A stretch of DNA of 64,000 nt from Marinomonas fungiae (GTDB taxonomy: Bacteria; Pseudomonadota; Gammaproteobacteria; Pseudomonadales; Marinomonadaceae): positions 186,001 to 250,000 of the forward strand of contig NZ_LIQF01000003.1 of assembly GCF_001418205.1 (NCBI RefSeq), in the 5' to 3' direction. Below, piece after piece: positions 35,224 to 44,962 of this stretch (position 1 is its first letter; each line of letters begins with the position of its first letter). Under the pieces are notes generated by a model. It saw only the letters and a list, made by a program, of their open reading frames with translations. It did not search any database and was not told the DNA's origin. The translations under genes were made by a program, and so were the position numbers.

Positions 35224-36108
35224 TTAGAGGGTACTAAAAATCTGTTTGAGCTCATTTAACAGCCATTTGACACCTGGGCCGATGGCACTACCTCGTTGCC
35301 AGACCAAGTCAATCGGTACTTGCCATGTGAGGTGGTCGAACGTGACATCCAGTCTCACAAGCTGCTTAGCTTCGATTGAGTTTGTTACGAGATATTCCGG
35401 TAGGTAGCCCCAGCCGACATTCTGCTGAATCAATGACAAGGCGTTTAAACTACTTGAACACCACCAGACATTAGGGGACATGCTGACCAACATTGGAGGT
35501 TCGGTCTTTTGACTACCGCGAATGGTCAATTGGCGGTGAGGAAATAGATCGGTTTCGTTGATATGTTTACGGTTGGCGAGAGCATGATTCGGATGACAGA
35601 CCGGCACCATAGGCAGATGGCCGATATAAGCAAAGTCGACTTCCTTAATGGTAGCTGGCTCAGAAAACATAAGCCCTAGTTCGGCCTTACCATGTTGTAC
35701 TAATGGCACGATATCTGGTGATGGACGATTCAAAATATCAAGTTGGGTATAAGGGAAGCGCTTTGCAAATTGTGCTAACAACTGATTAACCCTTGGCATC
35801 AACAATGCGTCGTCAATCACGATACAGAGTTCGCTTTCTTCTTGCTTATTGATCGATTTGGCGATCAGTTCAAATTCATCAGATTGTGCCAGCAGGGCTT
35901 TGGCGCTGCGATAGAGCCTTTCACCTGCTGGCGTCAGCACCGGTTTTCGAGTGCTACGATCAAATAACTCCACATTCAAGTCGATCTCAAGAGTACTGAT
36001 GCCGTGGCTGACTGCGGACTGAACTTTGCCTAGGTGTCTGGCGCAGGCAGAAAAAGAGCCTAAGTCTGCCGAGAGGACTAACATGCGAATGTGCTCTAAG
36101 TTTTGCAT
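35224..36108 (-). CDS. LysR-family transcriptional regulator (294 aa)
   Basis: N-terminal winged helix-turn-helix (LVLSADLGSFSACARHLGKVQSAVSHGISTLE, within the first 60 residues) and a C-terminal effector-binding domain (LCIVIDDALL...LNALSLIQQNVGWGYLPEYLV). Divergent from the SMR exporter gene with a 98-base spacer, the usual arrangement of a LysR protein and its target. The spacer has an 8-bp direct repeat TCGATAGT at 36119-36126 and 36152-36159. Effector unknown. Confidence 0.9.
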   Translation of the reverse strand: MQNLEHIRMLVLSADLGSFSACARHLGKVQSAVSHGISTLEIDLNVELFDRSTRKPVLTPAGERLYRSAKALLAQSDEFELIAKSINKQEESELCIVIDDALLMPRVNQLLAQFAKRFPYTQLDILNRPSPDIVPLVQHGKAELGLMFSEPATIKEVDFAYIGHLPMVPVCHPNHALANRKHINETDLFPHRQLTIRGSQKTEPPMLVSMSPNVWWCSSSLNALSLIQQNVGWGYLPEYLVTNSIEAKQLVRLDVTFDHLTWQVPIDLVWQRGSAIGPGVKWLLNELKQIFSTL

Positions 36109-36206
36109 ATGAAATTATTCGATAGTTATTAACTTTTAATCATCTTATATATCGATAGTATTGGCGTCAATTGTGTCCAAGCTGGCTTGAATAGATGAGG
36201 TGTAGC

Positions 36207-36524
36207 ATGAGTTGGTTATTTCTAATTTTGGCGGGATTGACGGAAATTGGTTGGCCTTTAGGGATGAAGTTGGCGCAAACATCAGCGATAAAATGGCCCG
36301 GGATACTCATGGCGGTGGTGTTTATGGTGCTGAGTGGTTATCTACTTTGGTTGGCACAAAAGGGCATTCCCATGGGCACCGCTTATGCCGTCTGGACGGG
36401 CATAGGCGCAGCAGGTACATTTTTAGTTGGGGTCGTGTTTTTTGGCGATGCGAGCTCTTTGATGCGTTATTTAGGCATTTTAATGATACTTTCAGGTGTG
36501 ATCGTGCTGAAATTGGCTCATTAG
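36207..36524 (+). CDS. Small multidrug resistance family exporter, SugE/Gdx-like (105 aa)
   Basis: Four-helix membrane transporter that works as an antiparallel dimer. The proton/substrate Glu is E13 in AGLTEIGWPLGMK, and GTAYAVWTGIGA in helix 3 is the SMR signature. The pattern EIGWPLGMK and the C-terminal Lys in VLKLAH fit the Gdx (guanidinium exporter) subtype better than EmrE. Start 36207 is preferred over 36195: GAGG lies six bases ahead and length becomes the family's 105. No guanidine riboswitch is apparent upstream. Confidence 0.85.
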   Translation: MSWLFLILAGLTEIGWPLGMKLAQTSAIKWPGILMAVVFMVLSGYLLWLAQKGIPMGTAYAVWTGIGAAGTFLVGVVFFGDASSLMRYLGILMILSGVIVLKLAH

Positions 36525-36640
36525 CGCTCGTTTCTATACAGAATTTGGCATTCCCTTGGGACCTGTAATATAGTTTTTACTTAAGCAAGGTAACTTTGCA
36601 TTGTTTACCTTGCTATTTTTTTGGAAACAAGGAGTGTGCT

Positions 36641-37477
36641 TTGCTGTCCCCAGAACAAAAGCTTGTCATCATTGAAACGGTTCGTGAGGTGAGCAAGCAA
36701 GAGATCTTGCCACGTTTTAGAGCCTTATCAGAAGACCTAATAGATACCAAATCAGGATTTGATGACTTGGTCACGATTGCTGATGTGGCAGCGGAAAAAG
36801 CGATGACGGAACGTTTTCGCAAGCAAATTCCAGCCGCTTTAATCGTGGGTGAAGAAGCGGTTGCCGCCAATCAGGCAGTGTTAGATAGTTTGGACAGTGA
36901 GTCTCTGGTGATTATTATTGATCCGATTGATGGCACTTGGAATTATGCTAACGGAGTGTCCAATTTTGGCGTCTTGATTGCGGCAGCTTATCAAGGAGAA
37001 ACCGTCTTTGGTTTGCTTTACGATGTCATCAATGATGATTGGATCGAAGCCAGCAAAGGCGAGGGAGCTTGGTACGTTAAGCTAGGCAAAACACCTCGCA
37101 GACTCAAATTATCACAGGCTCCTGCAGACCAAAAATTAGTGGGTATTTATTCACCGTTTCTGTTTAAGGATATGGCGCAGCGTCAGCAAGCAGCGATGAC
37201 GCAGGTAAATTATGCTCGCGTTATTTCGATGCGCTGTAGTTGTCACGAGTATCGTACGATGCTGGGCAATAGTATCGATTTCTTTATCAGCCCAAAGCCT
37301 AACTCTTGGGATCATGCAGCAGGCATTTTGGCGTTCCAAGAAGCTGGTGGTGTCGTCGCCATGCAGGATGGCTCCGAATACCGTCCCTCAATACGTACCG
37401 GTATGATTATCGCGGCGCGTAATCTAGATGTATTACGTCAGATTCAACAAGACTTTTCTTGGTATCAACCACTTTAA
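36641..37477 (+). CDS. Inositol monophosphatase family protein (278 aa)
   Basis: Metal-dependent sugar-phosphatase fold. Motifs: IVGEEAV, IIIDPIDGTWNYANG (the DPxDGT metal site) and SWDHAAGILAFQEAGG (the WDxAAG motif), all intact. Substrates in the family include inositol phosphate, histidinol phosphate and 3'-phosphoadenosine 5'-phosphate, and this sequence does not decide among them. Start is TTG 36641, with AAGGAG six bases ahead, rather than an upstream TTG at 36596 with no RBS. The stop overlaps the convergent LysR gene's stop by two bases. Confidence 0.85.
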   Translation: MLSPEQKLVIIETVREVSKQEILPRFRALSEDLIDTKSGFDDLVTIADVAAEKAMTERFRKQIPAALIVGEEAVAANQAVLDSLDSESLVIIIDPIDGTWNYANGVSNFGVLIAAAYQGETVFGLLYDVINDDWIEASKGEGAWYVKLGKTPRRLKLSQAPADQKLVGIYSPFLFKDMAQRQQAAMTQVNYARVISMRCSCHEYRTMLGNSIDFFISPKPNSWDHAAGILAFQEAGGVVAMQDGSEYRPSIRTGMIIAARNLDVLRQIQQDFSWYQPL

Positions 37478-38397
37478 ATATCCAGTCCAAAACAAGGTGC
37501 CTGCTGATCTATGTTAGTGACAAATTCTTTTAGCAGTGTTCTGACTCGTTGTTTGTCAGGACGCTCGCTATAATCTTGTAGCGACCACAAGGCAATGTCT
37601 CGACGGGGTGATTGATCCTCTTCAATATTCAGCATTTGTTCCGGTTTCACGGCACCAGACATTAACGCAAGACGAGCAGGCAGACGCACTAGCATTTCGC
37701 TGTTTTGCAATAAATGCATAACTGAATGAATGCCACCCGTGAACGCAATCTTGGCTGCGTTACTTAATAACTCATCATTTTGAGCATTCATAAAGCCTGC
37801 GCTGGCGCCTGCGATAAACCATTTGCAACGTTCTAATTCCGTCTTCTTAATTGATCTATTTAGGCCAATGAGAGGGGATTTTGCGCCGGCAAAAACCGCT
37901 GCACGATCACGAAACAGTACATCCCGAGCGAGCTCTCGTTGCGCAACCGTGACATGGGCAGGTCCCAGTAAAAAGTCCAGTTGCTCTCGCTTTAGTAATT
38001 CAATTTGCGTGGCAGCGGAGCCAGTTCGGAGATGGAATACAAATCGCGGCTCAGCTAAGAAGGCTTCCGTCGTTTGAGTAACGGTGGAGTATTCCCACAG
38101 TGGATCAATGCCGATAGAGAATTGGTTATGAAAACCACTGTGCCACTGGCGGATGATCTCATTTCCTTGCTCTGCTTCCGCCAAAATTTTCTCTCCCAAT
38201 TGCCCTAAACGCTCGCCGATTTCGGTGGCAACCACCCCATAACGGGTGCGCTTTAAAAGAGGGGCTCCGACTTTCTGCTCTAGCTGTTGTATCGAGCGCG
38301 TCAAGGTGGGTTGAGTGATGAACAGCTGCTCAGCTGCTGCTGAGATGGAACCTTGTTTAATAATGATCGCTAGTTGTTTGAGATGGTTTGGATTCAT
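37474..38397 (-). CDS. LysR-family regulator, probable activator of the hydroxylase gene (307 aa)
   Basis: Helix-turn-helix at residues ~4-60 (LAIIIKQGSISAAAEQLFITQPTLTRSIQQLEQK), then an effector-binding domain. Start at ATG 38397 (MNPNHLKQL), which fits the family N-terminus; a longer frame begins at TTG 38433. Divergent from the MobA-like hydroxylase across 96 bases, so that gene is the likely target and an aromatic acid the likely effector (inference). Confidence 0.88.
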   Translation of the reverse strand: MNPNHLKQLAIIIKQGSISAAAEQLFITQPTLTRSIQQLEQKVGAPLLKRTRYGVVATEIGERLGQLGEKILAEAEQGNEIIRQWHSGFHNQFSIGIDPLWEYSTVTQTTEAFLAEPRFVFHLRTGSAATQIELLKREQLDFLLGPAHVTVAQRELARDVLFRDRAAVFAGAKSPLIGLNRSIKKTELERCKWFIAGASAGFMNAQNDELLSNAAKIAFTGGIHSVMHLLQNSEMLVRLPARLALMSGAVKPEQMLNIEEDQSPRRDIALWSLQDYSERPDKQRVRTLLKEFVTNIDQQAPCFGLDI

Positions 38398-38493
38398 ATA
38401 TGCAAATTCTTTGTTTATAGGTTTAAAAAGCAATTTTTATTTATATTCAATCTAAACTAGAGTGGATAAAAATAACAACAAGGAAATACAACT

Positions 38494-40407
38494 ATGCAAT
38501 TTCATCTAAACGGTTTCTTCCCTGGCGATCCTCGATTCGCAGACCCACAAGATCGTGTTGTAGCGCCCCCTTTAAAGCGCCCATTGCCAGAATACGTTGA
38601 TGTGATGATTGTGGGCTGTGGTCCTGCAGGCTTGAACTTAGCGGCGCAATTGTCCAAGTTTGCGGATATCAAAACTTGCATCGTCGATTACAAAGATGAT
38701 CGTCTCTTGGTCGGACAAGCGGATGGTATTGCTTGCCGCACCATGGAAATGTTCCAAGCGTATGGCTTTGCTGACCAAATTGCGCAAGAAGCCTACTGGG
38801 TAAACGAAACAGCATTTTGGAAACCCAGTGCGGACAACGGTGAGCACATTGCTCGCAGTAGCAAGATCCAAGATGTGGAAGATGATCTATCAGAATTCCC
38901 ACACGTGATCATTAACCAAGCTCGTGTGCATGACCATTTCCTAGAGGTGATGCGTCAAAATCCAGCGAAAATCGAGCCTTACTATTCACGTAAGCTGGTT
39001 TCCGTTGAAGTGGATCAAGAGAGCAAAGACTACCCCGTGACCTTAACGTTTGAGCGTGTGGTGAATAACTCGCAATACATGATCGAACATGAAGTGGTAC
39101 ATGCGAAGTATGCGGTGGGTTGTGACGGCGCACGCAGCTCTGTTCGTCAATCAATTGGCCGTGAATTGGTGGGCGATTCGATCAACCAAGCTTGGGGTGT
39201 GATGGATGTTTTGGTGGAAACTGACTACCCAGACATTCGCCTGAAAAGTGCGATTCATTCCAATCATGAAGGCAACATGCTGATTATCCCGCGTGAGGGG
39301 GGGTACATGGTTCGTCTGTATATTGAATTGGATAAATTGGCACCAAACGAGCGCATTGACCGCAACAGCATCACCCCAGAATACTTGATCAAAGCGGCAA
39401 ATCGCATCATGCAGCCGTATACTTTGAATGTGAAACAGGTGGCATGGTGGAGTGTCTACGAGATCGGTCAGCGTTTGACGACGGCCTTTGATGACTCAGA
39501 AGAAGGTCAATTACCGCGTGTGTTCTTGGCTGGGGATGCCTGTCATACCCACAGCCCTAAAGCAGGACAAGGCTTAAATACGTCGGTGAATGACACTTGG
39601 AACCTCGGTTGGAAATTAGCCCACGTCTTAACAGGTCGTGCTGCACCAGAGCTGTTGTTGACCTATTCACAAGAGCGTCAACATGTGGCACAGCAATTGA
39701 TCGATTTTGATCGTGAGTTCTCGAAGATGTTTAGTGCTAAACCTAAATCTGTGACCAATCCTGATGGTATTGATCCCGCAGAGTTTCAACGCTACTTCCA
39801 ACAGTTTGGCCGTTTCACTGCTGGGACCGCCATTCGTTATGAAGTAGAGGTGCTAGGCTTAGATGATCAACATCAAGCCCTAGCAGAAGGTGAAACCATC
39901 GGTATGCGTTTCCACTCGGCACCAGTGGTACGTGTCGCAGACGCTAAACCGATGCAGCTAGGGCATTGTGTAGAAGCAGATGCTCGTTGGCACTTATTTG
40001 TTTTTGCTGGCGAGCAAGATCTGGCAAACGGCTTAGCCGATCTAAATCAGCTTTGTGATTATCTCGTGCATGAACCTGCTTCGCCGATCGTACGCTATAC
40101 CAGAGCTGGAGAGGATATTGATTCGATCATAGATGTGCGTGCAATCTTGCCGTGTGCACACCGAGATGTGGATTTAACGCAAGTACATTCATTGCTACAA
40201 CCTCTTAAAGGGAAGCTTGGTCTTCGCGACTATGAGAAGTTGTTTGCCTTGAGTGCAGATCAAACGAAAGACATTTATACGTTGCGCGGTATTGATCGCA
40301 AAGATGGGTGTATAATTGTTGTTCGACCTGATCAGTACGTAGCCGATATTATGCCGTTAGATAATCTGACACGGCTGCAGACTTTTTTTGACAAGGTACT
40401 TCTGTAA
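38494..40407 (+). CDS. FAD-dependent aromatic hydroxylase, MobA-like (637 aa)
   Basis: Flavoprotein monooxygenase related to phenol 2-monooxygenase and to 3-hydroxybenzoate 4-monooxygenase (MobA, ~639 residues), which makes protocatechuate using NADPH. FAD motif GCGPAGLNLA (~residue 41), DG motif in GCDGARSSVRQ, GD motif in FLAGDACHTHSPKAGQG, and a thioredoxin-like C-terminal domain with TLRGIDRKDGCIIVVRPD. The N-terminus MQFHLNGFFPGDPRFADP matches MobA well. RBS AAGGAAAT. No other aromatic-degradation gene lies nearby, so the product's fate is not visible. Confidence 0.85.
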   Translation: MQFHLNGFFPGDPRFADPQDRVVAPPLKRPLPEYVDVMIVGCGPAGLNLAAQLSKFADIKTCIVDYKDDRLLVGQADGIACRTMEMFQAYGFADQIAQEAYWVNETAFWKPSADNGEHIARSSKIQDVEDDLSEFPHVIINQARVHDHFLEVMRQNPAKIEPYYSRKLVSVEVDQESKDYPVTLTFERVVNNSQYMIEHEVVHAKYAVGCDGARSSVRQSIGRELVGDSINQAWGVMDVLVETDYPDIRLKSAIHSNHEGNMLIIPREGGYMVRLYIELDKLAPNERIDRNSITPEYLIKAANRIMQPYTLNVKQVAWWSVYEIGQRLTTAFDDSEEGQLPRVFLAGDACHTHSPKAGQGLNTSVNDTWNLGWKLAHVLTGRAAPELLLTYSQERQHVAQQLIDFDREFSKMFSAKPKSVTNPDGIDPAEFQRYFQQFGRFTAGTAIRYEVEVLGLDDQHQALAEGETIGMRFHSAPVVRVADAKPMQLGHCVEADARWHLFVFAGEQDLANGLADLNQLCDYLVHEPASPIVRYTRAGEDIDSIIDVRAILPCAHRDVDLTQVHSLLQPLKGKLGLRDYEKLFALSADQTKDIYTLRGIDRKDGCIIVVRPDQYVADIMPLDNLTRLQTFFDKVLL

Positions 40408-40428
40408 TAGGCCAGTTGTACTTGGCGA

Positions 40429-40463
40429 AGCGTCAGCATTAATAAATGCTGGCGCTTTTTTTT
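40429..40463 (+). terminator. Terminator after the aromatic hydroxylase
   Basis: AGCGTCAGCATT at 40429-40440, loop AATA, AATGCTGGCGCT at 40445-40456 (one G-T pair), then eight Ts. Canonical rho-independent structure. Confidence 0.92.
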
Positions 40464-40604
40464 GCCCTCAATTTTGTTTTTTATGGGATATGTGGAAACA
40501 AGTGGTATGCTTATCGAACTAAGCAAAATGTTGATCTAGCTGACTGTGGCGACAATAGTTATTTCATCTTTGCCTGATCTGCCATCTTGATTATAGTGAC
40601 GTAT

Positions 40605-41162
40605 ATGACTTTGCAGCATGTTCCTTTTTGCCCGACACCTATTGAATGGTTAGATGCTTTTACTGGCCCTTTTGAGATTTTCAATTCATTGGCTAAACTT
40701 CTGGAACATACAGGAGCCATATCTCATTGGGCAATGGTGCTAAAAAATGGCCAAGGTATTTATGTTGAAGAAGGGCATGTTAAGAAGATTTCTCAAACTT
40801 CGATTAAGTCATTAGAATGGTTTGAGTTGCCTCAAGCAGGCTATATGGGAGTCCCCCTTTATGTTGACTCAAATTTTATACATGATGCTTTGCCCGTCAT
40901 AAATGCTTTATTTCCAATTCATCCATCAGTAGCGCCTCAAAATAAATTAGAAGACATAGCTGATCTCGTTGATCAATTGCCTTTCTTAATCTCAATACTT
41001 GATACGGAATTGCGCTATCAGTTTGTTAATGAAACCTATGAAGCGACTTATCAATTGTCACGCGATGAAGTAATAGGAAAACATGTTACTGAGGTGGCGG
41101 GACCTGAGCAGTTTGAAAAGGTTAAAGGCGCTTTGGCAAGACCTTGGCTGGAGAGCAAGTAG
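40605..41162 (+). CDS. Frameshifted hybrid kinase, N-terminal part (185 aa)
   Basis: First part of a gene interrupted by a frameshift. Residues 1-110 are an unrecognised domain; residues ~125-180 are the first half of a PAS domain (LISILDTELRYQFVNETYEA, DEVIGKHVTEV). It stops at 41160-41162 in the middle of that PAS domain, and the rest is in the frame beginning near 41144. A single base lost close to 41138-41145 would explain the change of frame. RBS is weak; start may also be GTG 40596. May be a real lesion, a sequencing error or a recoding site. Confidence 0.75.
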   Translation: MTLQHVPFCPTPIEWLDAFTGPFEIFNSLAKLLEHTGAISHWAMVLKNGQGIYVEEGHVKKISQTSIKSLEWFELPQAGYMGVPLYVDSNFIHDALPVINALFPIHPSVAPQNKLEDIADLVDQLPFLISILDTELRYQFVNETYEATYQLSRDEVIGKHVTEVAGPEQFEKVKGALARPWLESK

Positions 41163-44100
41163 ATGCGCATTTTCCAGCTGTTTTTAAAGGTCGTAATGGA
41201 ATTTTCAATCAACAATACATTGCCTGTTCTTTTATTCCGAAGCGCAAACATGGCATCGTTGAGGGCGTTTATGTTTGTGTGCGTGATCAGACTCCCTTAA
41301 AGCGTATAACGACAGCCTTGCAGAAATTTCATGACATTACCTCGAATAGTCATATCAGCTTACACGATAAAATTAACAGAGTGTTGTCCTTAGGTTGCGA
41401 GATATTGAATTTGCCCATGGGGGTAGTTAGCAATATAGAGGGTGACCGATACGAGGTGCTGTATTGCCATTGTGAGGAAAATGCCTTCAAACCAGGTGAT
41501 GTATTTGATCTTAATACTTGTTATTGCTATCACACGCTGAAGCGCGGTCAAGTCACAGGCTATTACCATGCTGGTGCCAGTGACATTTCTACGCATCCTT
41601 GTTATTTGATGCACAAGATCGAATCTTATCTTGGTGTCGCTATTTATCAGAATGATAAAGTCTTTGGCACAATAAATTTCTTTGGTCACGAGATACGTTC
41701 TGCAGATTTCAACGAGGATGAATACGAGTTAGTGAAACTGTTTGGTCAGTGGCTTGAAAGCGAATTGACAAAACAAGCGAATAAGAAAGCGATTTTAGAG
41801 GCTGAGCAACACTACCGCCTCATTATCGAGTCCGTTAGGGATGGCATTGTTGGAGCGGATCATGATGGCAATATCATTTTTGTAAACAAAGCAGCTGCGT
41901 CTTTGGTAGCGTATGAGCCCCATGACTTGATCGGCAAATCAGTTACTTGTCTTTTACGTTCAGAGCGCAATAACGAAGCAGAACAAAGCCATTATGAAAA
42001 CTTGCTGCTTCATGCTGTGTGCAGGCAGTACAAAATTGCCAGTACCGATGCGAAATTTGCTCGTGCGGATGGTAGCTGCTTTCCAGTCCAATTCTCTTGT
42101 ACCCCCTTAGTGGAGGGGCAGGAAAATGGCCTGTCTTGCGTGATTACCTTTCAAGATATTACGGACCAAAAAGAAACAGAGAATGCCTTACAAGAGCAAA
42201 TGGAGATGTTTAAGTCTCTATTTATGGATGCTCCTGAGGCAATTGTCGTCGTGGATGAACATCGTCTTATTAGGATGGTCAATCCGATTGCACTGCAAAT
42301 GTTTGGGTACTCAGAAAGTCAGTTAATTGGTAAGAGTCCTCGATTTTTATATGCGGACACGGACTCGTTTGATCAAGTGGGTCTAGCTTTTCTGCAAGAA
42401 AAACATCCTGAGCGCGAAGAGTACCGTATGGTATACCGTTGTGCGGACGGCTCAGAAATTATTACAGATAATGTGCGTAGTAAAATTACCAATGAAAATG
42501 GTGAATTGGGTGGTTTCATTATTCACGCTCGCGATATTTCTTCGCGGTTAGAGATTGAAGCAAACATCGCCAAAACACAACGGCGTTTGAGTATTGCGAC
42601 TGAATCAGCACGTATCGGTGTTTGGGAGATGGATCTGCAGACTCAAGAGCTGGTTTGGGATCAACGTATGTTTGAGCTCTATCAGATGGATTATGTATCC
42701 GATAGCTTAGATTATTCAGTTTGGTCGAGCTTTGTTCATCCTGATGATAAAGAGCGTGTTCTAGCCACTGTCGCCTCAGCCATCAGGCTACAAACGGATC
42801 TTGACGTAGATTTCAGAATCGTCTTAAGGAATGGGGCAGAGCGACATATTAAAGCCTGTGCTCGAACAGCCTTGGATACAGATGGAAATTCTTTGTATTT
42901 GTTTGGTACGAATATGGATATTTCGGAACGCTACGAGACTGAGCTGGTATTAAAACATGCCCGAGAAGAGGCGATCAAAGCCAGCCAAGCGAAAAGTAAT
43001 TTCCTTGCCACCATGTCCCACGAGATTCGCACGCCATTAAATGGCGTTTTGGGGATGACAGAGATCTTATCTAATTCAGATCTGACCAAAGAGCAGCGTA
43101 ATCAGTTAAAGATCATTCAGAGCTCAGGTGAAAGCTTGCTTGAACTAATCAACGAAATTTTAGACTTCTCCAAAATTGAAGCGGGTCACTTATCCCTTGA
43201 AATCATCGATTTTGATTTAGAGGGGTTAGTTTATGATTTGTCGCGTTTGTTAGTGCATAAAGCCGAGTCAAAAAAAGTCGACCTGCTTGTTGAATATGGC
43301 CTTAGTGAGTTTTCAGCGGTTCAGGGGGATGCCTATCGCATACGTCAAATCTTACTTAACCTAGTCGGGAATGCCATTAAGTTTACCGAAGTAGGACAAG
43401 TTATCATTCGTGTCACTGGTGCTGTTTCGAAGACGGGCAATAATCTTGATATCACAATAAGCGTCATTGATTCGGGGGTTGGTATATCCGAAGAAGCCCA
43501 ACGCAGACTCTTTCAGGTGTTTATGCAAGCGGATAACTCGACCACACGAAAATTTGGTGGTACCGGATTGGGGCTGGCGATTACCAAACAATTGGTTGAC
43601 TTGATGGGCGGTGAGATCTCTCTCGAAAGTACGGTTGGTAAAGGGTCTGCATTTCATGTTTCGCTTTCTTTAGGCATTGCTGAGAAGCCTTCAAAGCGAT
43701 TGTTAGCTGGCCCTCAGCAGGCCGAATTCTCAAAAGTGTTAGTGGTGGACGATAACGCAACTAATTTAGCGATACTGCAAAATCAGTTAGAACTGTGCCA
43801 GCTTAAAGCGGAGTTTTTTCAATCGCCTCATCAAGCCTTCGCTAGCGTTATCGATGCTGCAAAACAGAATGATCCATATGACTTATTGATTCTGGATTAC
43901 CTAATGCCTGATTTGGATGGGTTAGCTTTTAGTAAGGGGGTGCATGATCTTGTTGCAGAAAGTTTACTTCCTAAAGTGTTGTTAATCTCTTCGGCAGGGG
44001 CTCTATCAAGTCGGGAGCTTAAAGACTCTGGCGTATCGAAATGCATTAATAAACCTGCGAGTGTTCACGAACTCAAAAGAGGCATTGATAGCTTACGTGG

Positions 44101-44962
44101 TCTTGAGGCCAGCTGTCATTATGTCGCTAGTGATGCAAAAACAGATGAGCAATCAGAGTTTAACAGTAAGCAGCTTCATTTAAATGCGGCTAAAATCCTT
44201 GTTGTTGAAGATATGAAAGCTAACTTGGCTGTAGTGAAAGGCATGTTGTCTCATTATGATGTTCAAGTGGAAGTGGCGGAAAATGGACTTGCAGCCATTG
44301 AAAAGTGGCAACAATTCAAGCCTGATCTAATCTTAATGGACCTACATATGCCAATTATGGATGGCATCACAGCCATTAAGCAGATTCGCTCTTTAGAGCA
44401 GTCGGGTGAACGCATTCCAATTATTGCGTTAACTGCGGATGTTCAGCCTGAGCGTATAGAAGAAGTAAAACGAATTGGTGGAGATGGCTATCTTTCGAAG
44501 CCTTTCAAAGGGGCGGAACTGGTTCGAACAATTTCTGCTTGGTTAACTTGCGGTGAAAAGAAGGAAGCTAATGGAAGTGACGTTATGAATTCATTAGAAC
44601 GAGAGGAATCAAATATTTTGGAAGATGCATTGGACGAATCCGTATTGAAAAGTCTAGAAGAAATTCTAGGTGATCAAGTTCAAGAGATTGTTGTCGCCTT
44701 TTTGCAAGATGCGGATGGTGTTATGAGTGCGTTAGACGCTGCTGATGCGTCTAATGATATAGACGCCATGTACCGTCCTGCTCATAGCCTTAAATCTGTC
44801 AGTGCCAATGTGGGAGCGATGGCCTTGAGTGCTAAAGCTGCCGAGTTAGAGTCAGAAGCAAAAGCCGGTGTTGTAGATCAGCCGCATGTAAAAATAGAGG
44901 CAATTAAGGAAGAATTTGCTCGTGTTAAAACACATTTAAAAAGGATCGGGAGGCTTCCTTGA
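41144..44962 (+). CDS. Hybrid sensor histidine kinase, PAS-GAF-PAS x3, two REC, HPt (1272 aa, frameshifted N-terminus)
   Basis: Continues the PAS domain of the preceding frame (LAGEQVDAHFPAVF ... VYVCVRDQTPLKR), then GAF (~65-205), three PAS domains (~225-590), HisKA with phospho-His626 in MSHEIRTPLNG, HATPase with GTGLGLAITKQL, receiver 1 with Asp918 in LLILDYLMPD, receiver 2 with Asp1066 in LILMDLHMPIMDG, and HPt with His1214 in RPAHSLKS. No membrane segment, so it acts in the cytoplasm. The frame opens at TTG 41144, which has no RBS; separate translation is doubtful. The stop overlaps the next gene's TTG (TTGA), so the GGDEF regulator is its likely partner. Confidence 0.85.
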   Translation: MAGEQVDAHFPAVFKGRNGIFNQQYIACSFIPKRKHGIVEGVYVCVRDQTPLKRITTALQKFHDITSNSHISLHDKINRVLSLGCEILNLPMGVVSNIEGDRYEVLYCHCEENAFKPGDVFDLNTCYCYHTLKRGQVTGYYHAGASDISTHPCYLMHKIESYLGVAIYQNDKVFGTINFFGHEIRSADFNEDEYELVKLFGQWLESELTKQANKKAILEAEQHYRLIIESVRDGIVGADHDGNIIFVNKAAASLVAYEPHDLIGKSVTCLLRSERNNEAEQSHYENLLLHAVCRQYKIASTDAKFARADGSCFPVQFSCTPLVEGQENGLSCVITFQDITDQKETENALQEQMEMFKSLFMDAPEAIVVVDEHRLIRMVNPIALQMFGYSESQLIGKSPRFLYADTDSFDQVGLAFLQEKHPEREEYRMVYRCADGSEIITDNVRSKITNENGELGGFIIHARDISSRLEIEANIAKTQRRLSIATESARIGVWEMDLQTQELVWDQRMFELYQMDYVSDSLDYSVWSSFVHPDDKERVLATVASAIRLQTDLDVDFRIVLRNGAERHIKACARTALDTDGNSLYLFGTNMDISERYETELVLKHAREEAIKASQAKSNFLATMSHEIRTPLNGVLGMTEILSNSDLTKEQRNQLKIIQSSGESLLELINEILDFSKIEAGHLSLEIIDFDLEGLVYDLSRLLVHKAESKKVDLLVEYGLSEFSAVQGDAYRIRQILLNLVGNAIKFTEVGQVIIRVTGAVSKTGNNLDITISVIDSGVGISEEAQRRLFQVFMQADNSTTRKFGGTGLGLAITKQLVDLMGGEISLESTVGKGSAFHVSLSLGIAEKPSKRLLAGPQQAEFSKVLVVDDNATNLAILQNQLELCQLKAEFFQSPHQAFASVIDAAKQNDPYDLLILDYLMPDLDGLAFSKGVHDLVAESLLPKVLLISSAGALSSRELKDSGVSKCINKPASVHELKRGIDSLRGLEASCHYVASDAKTDEQSEFNSKQLHLNAAKILVVEDMKANLAVVKGMLSHYDVQVEVAENGLAAIEKWQQFKPDLILMDLHMPIMDGITAIKQIRSLEQSGERIPIIALTADVQPERIEEVKRIGGDGYLSKPFKGAELVRTISAWLTCGEKKEANGSDVMNSLEREESNILEDALDESVLKSLEEILGDQVQEIVVAFLQDADGVMSALDAADASNDIDAMYRPAHSLKSVSANVGAMALSAKAAELESEAKAGVVDQPHVKIEAIKEEFARVKTHLKRIGRLP

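Noticed and set aside
36109..36206. Guanidine riboswitch upstream of the SMR gene
   Set aside because: None of the known guanidine-aptamer hallmarks (for example repeated ACGR loops) was seen in the short spacer.
41100..41165. Programmed -1 frameshift signal in the hybrid kinase
   Set aside because: No in-frame slippery heptamer and no clear downstream pseudoknot; mutation or sequence error is simpler.
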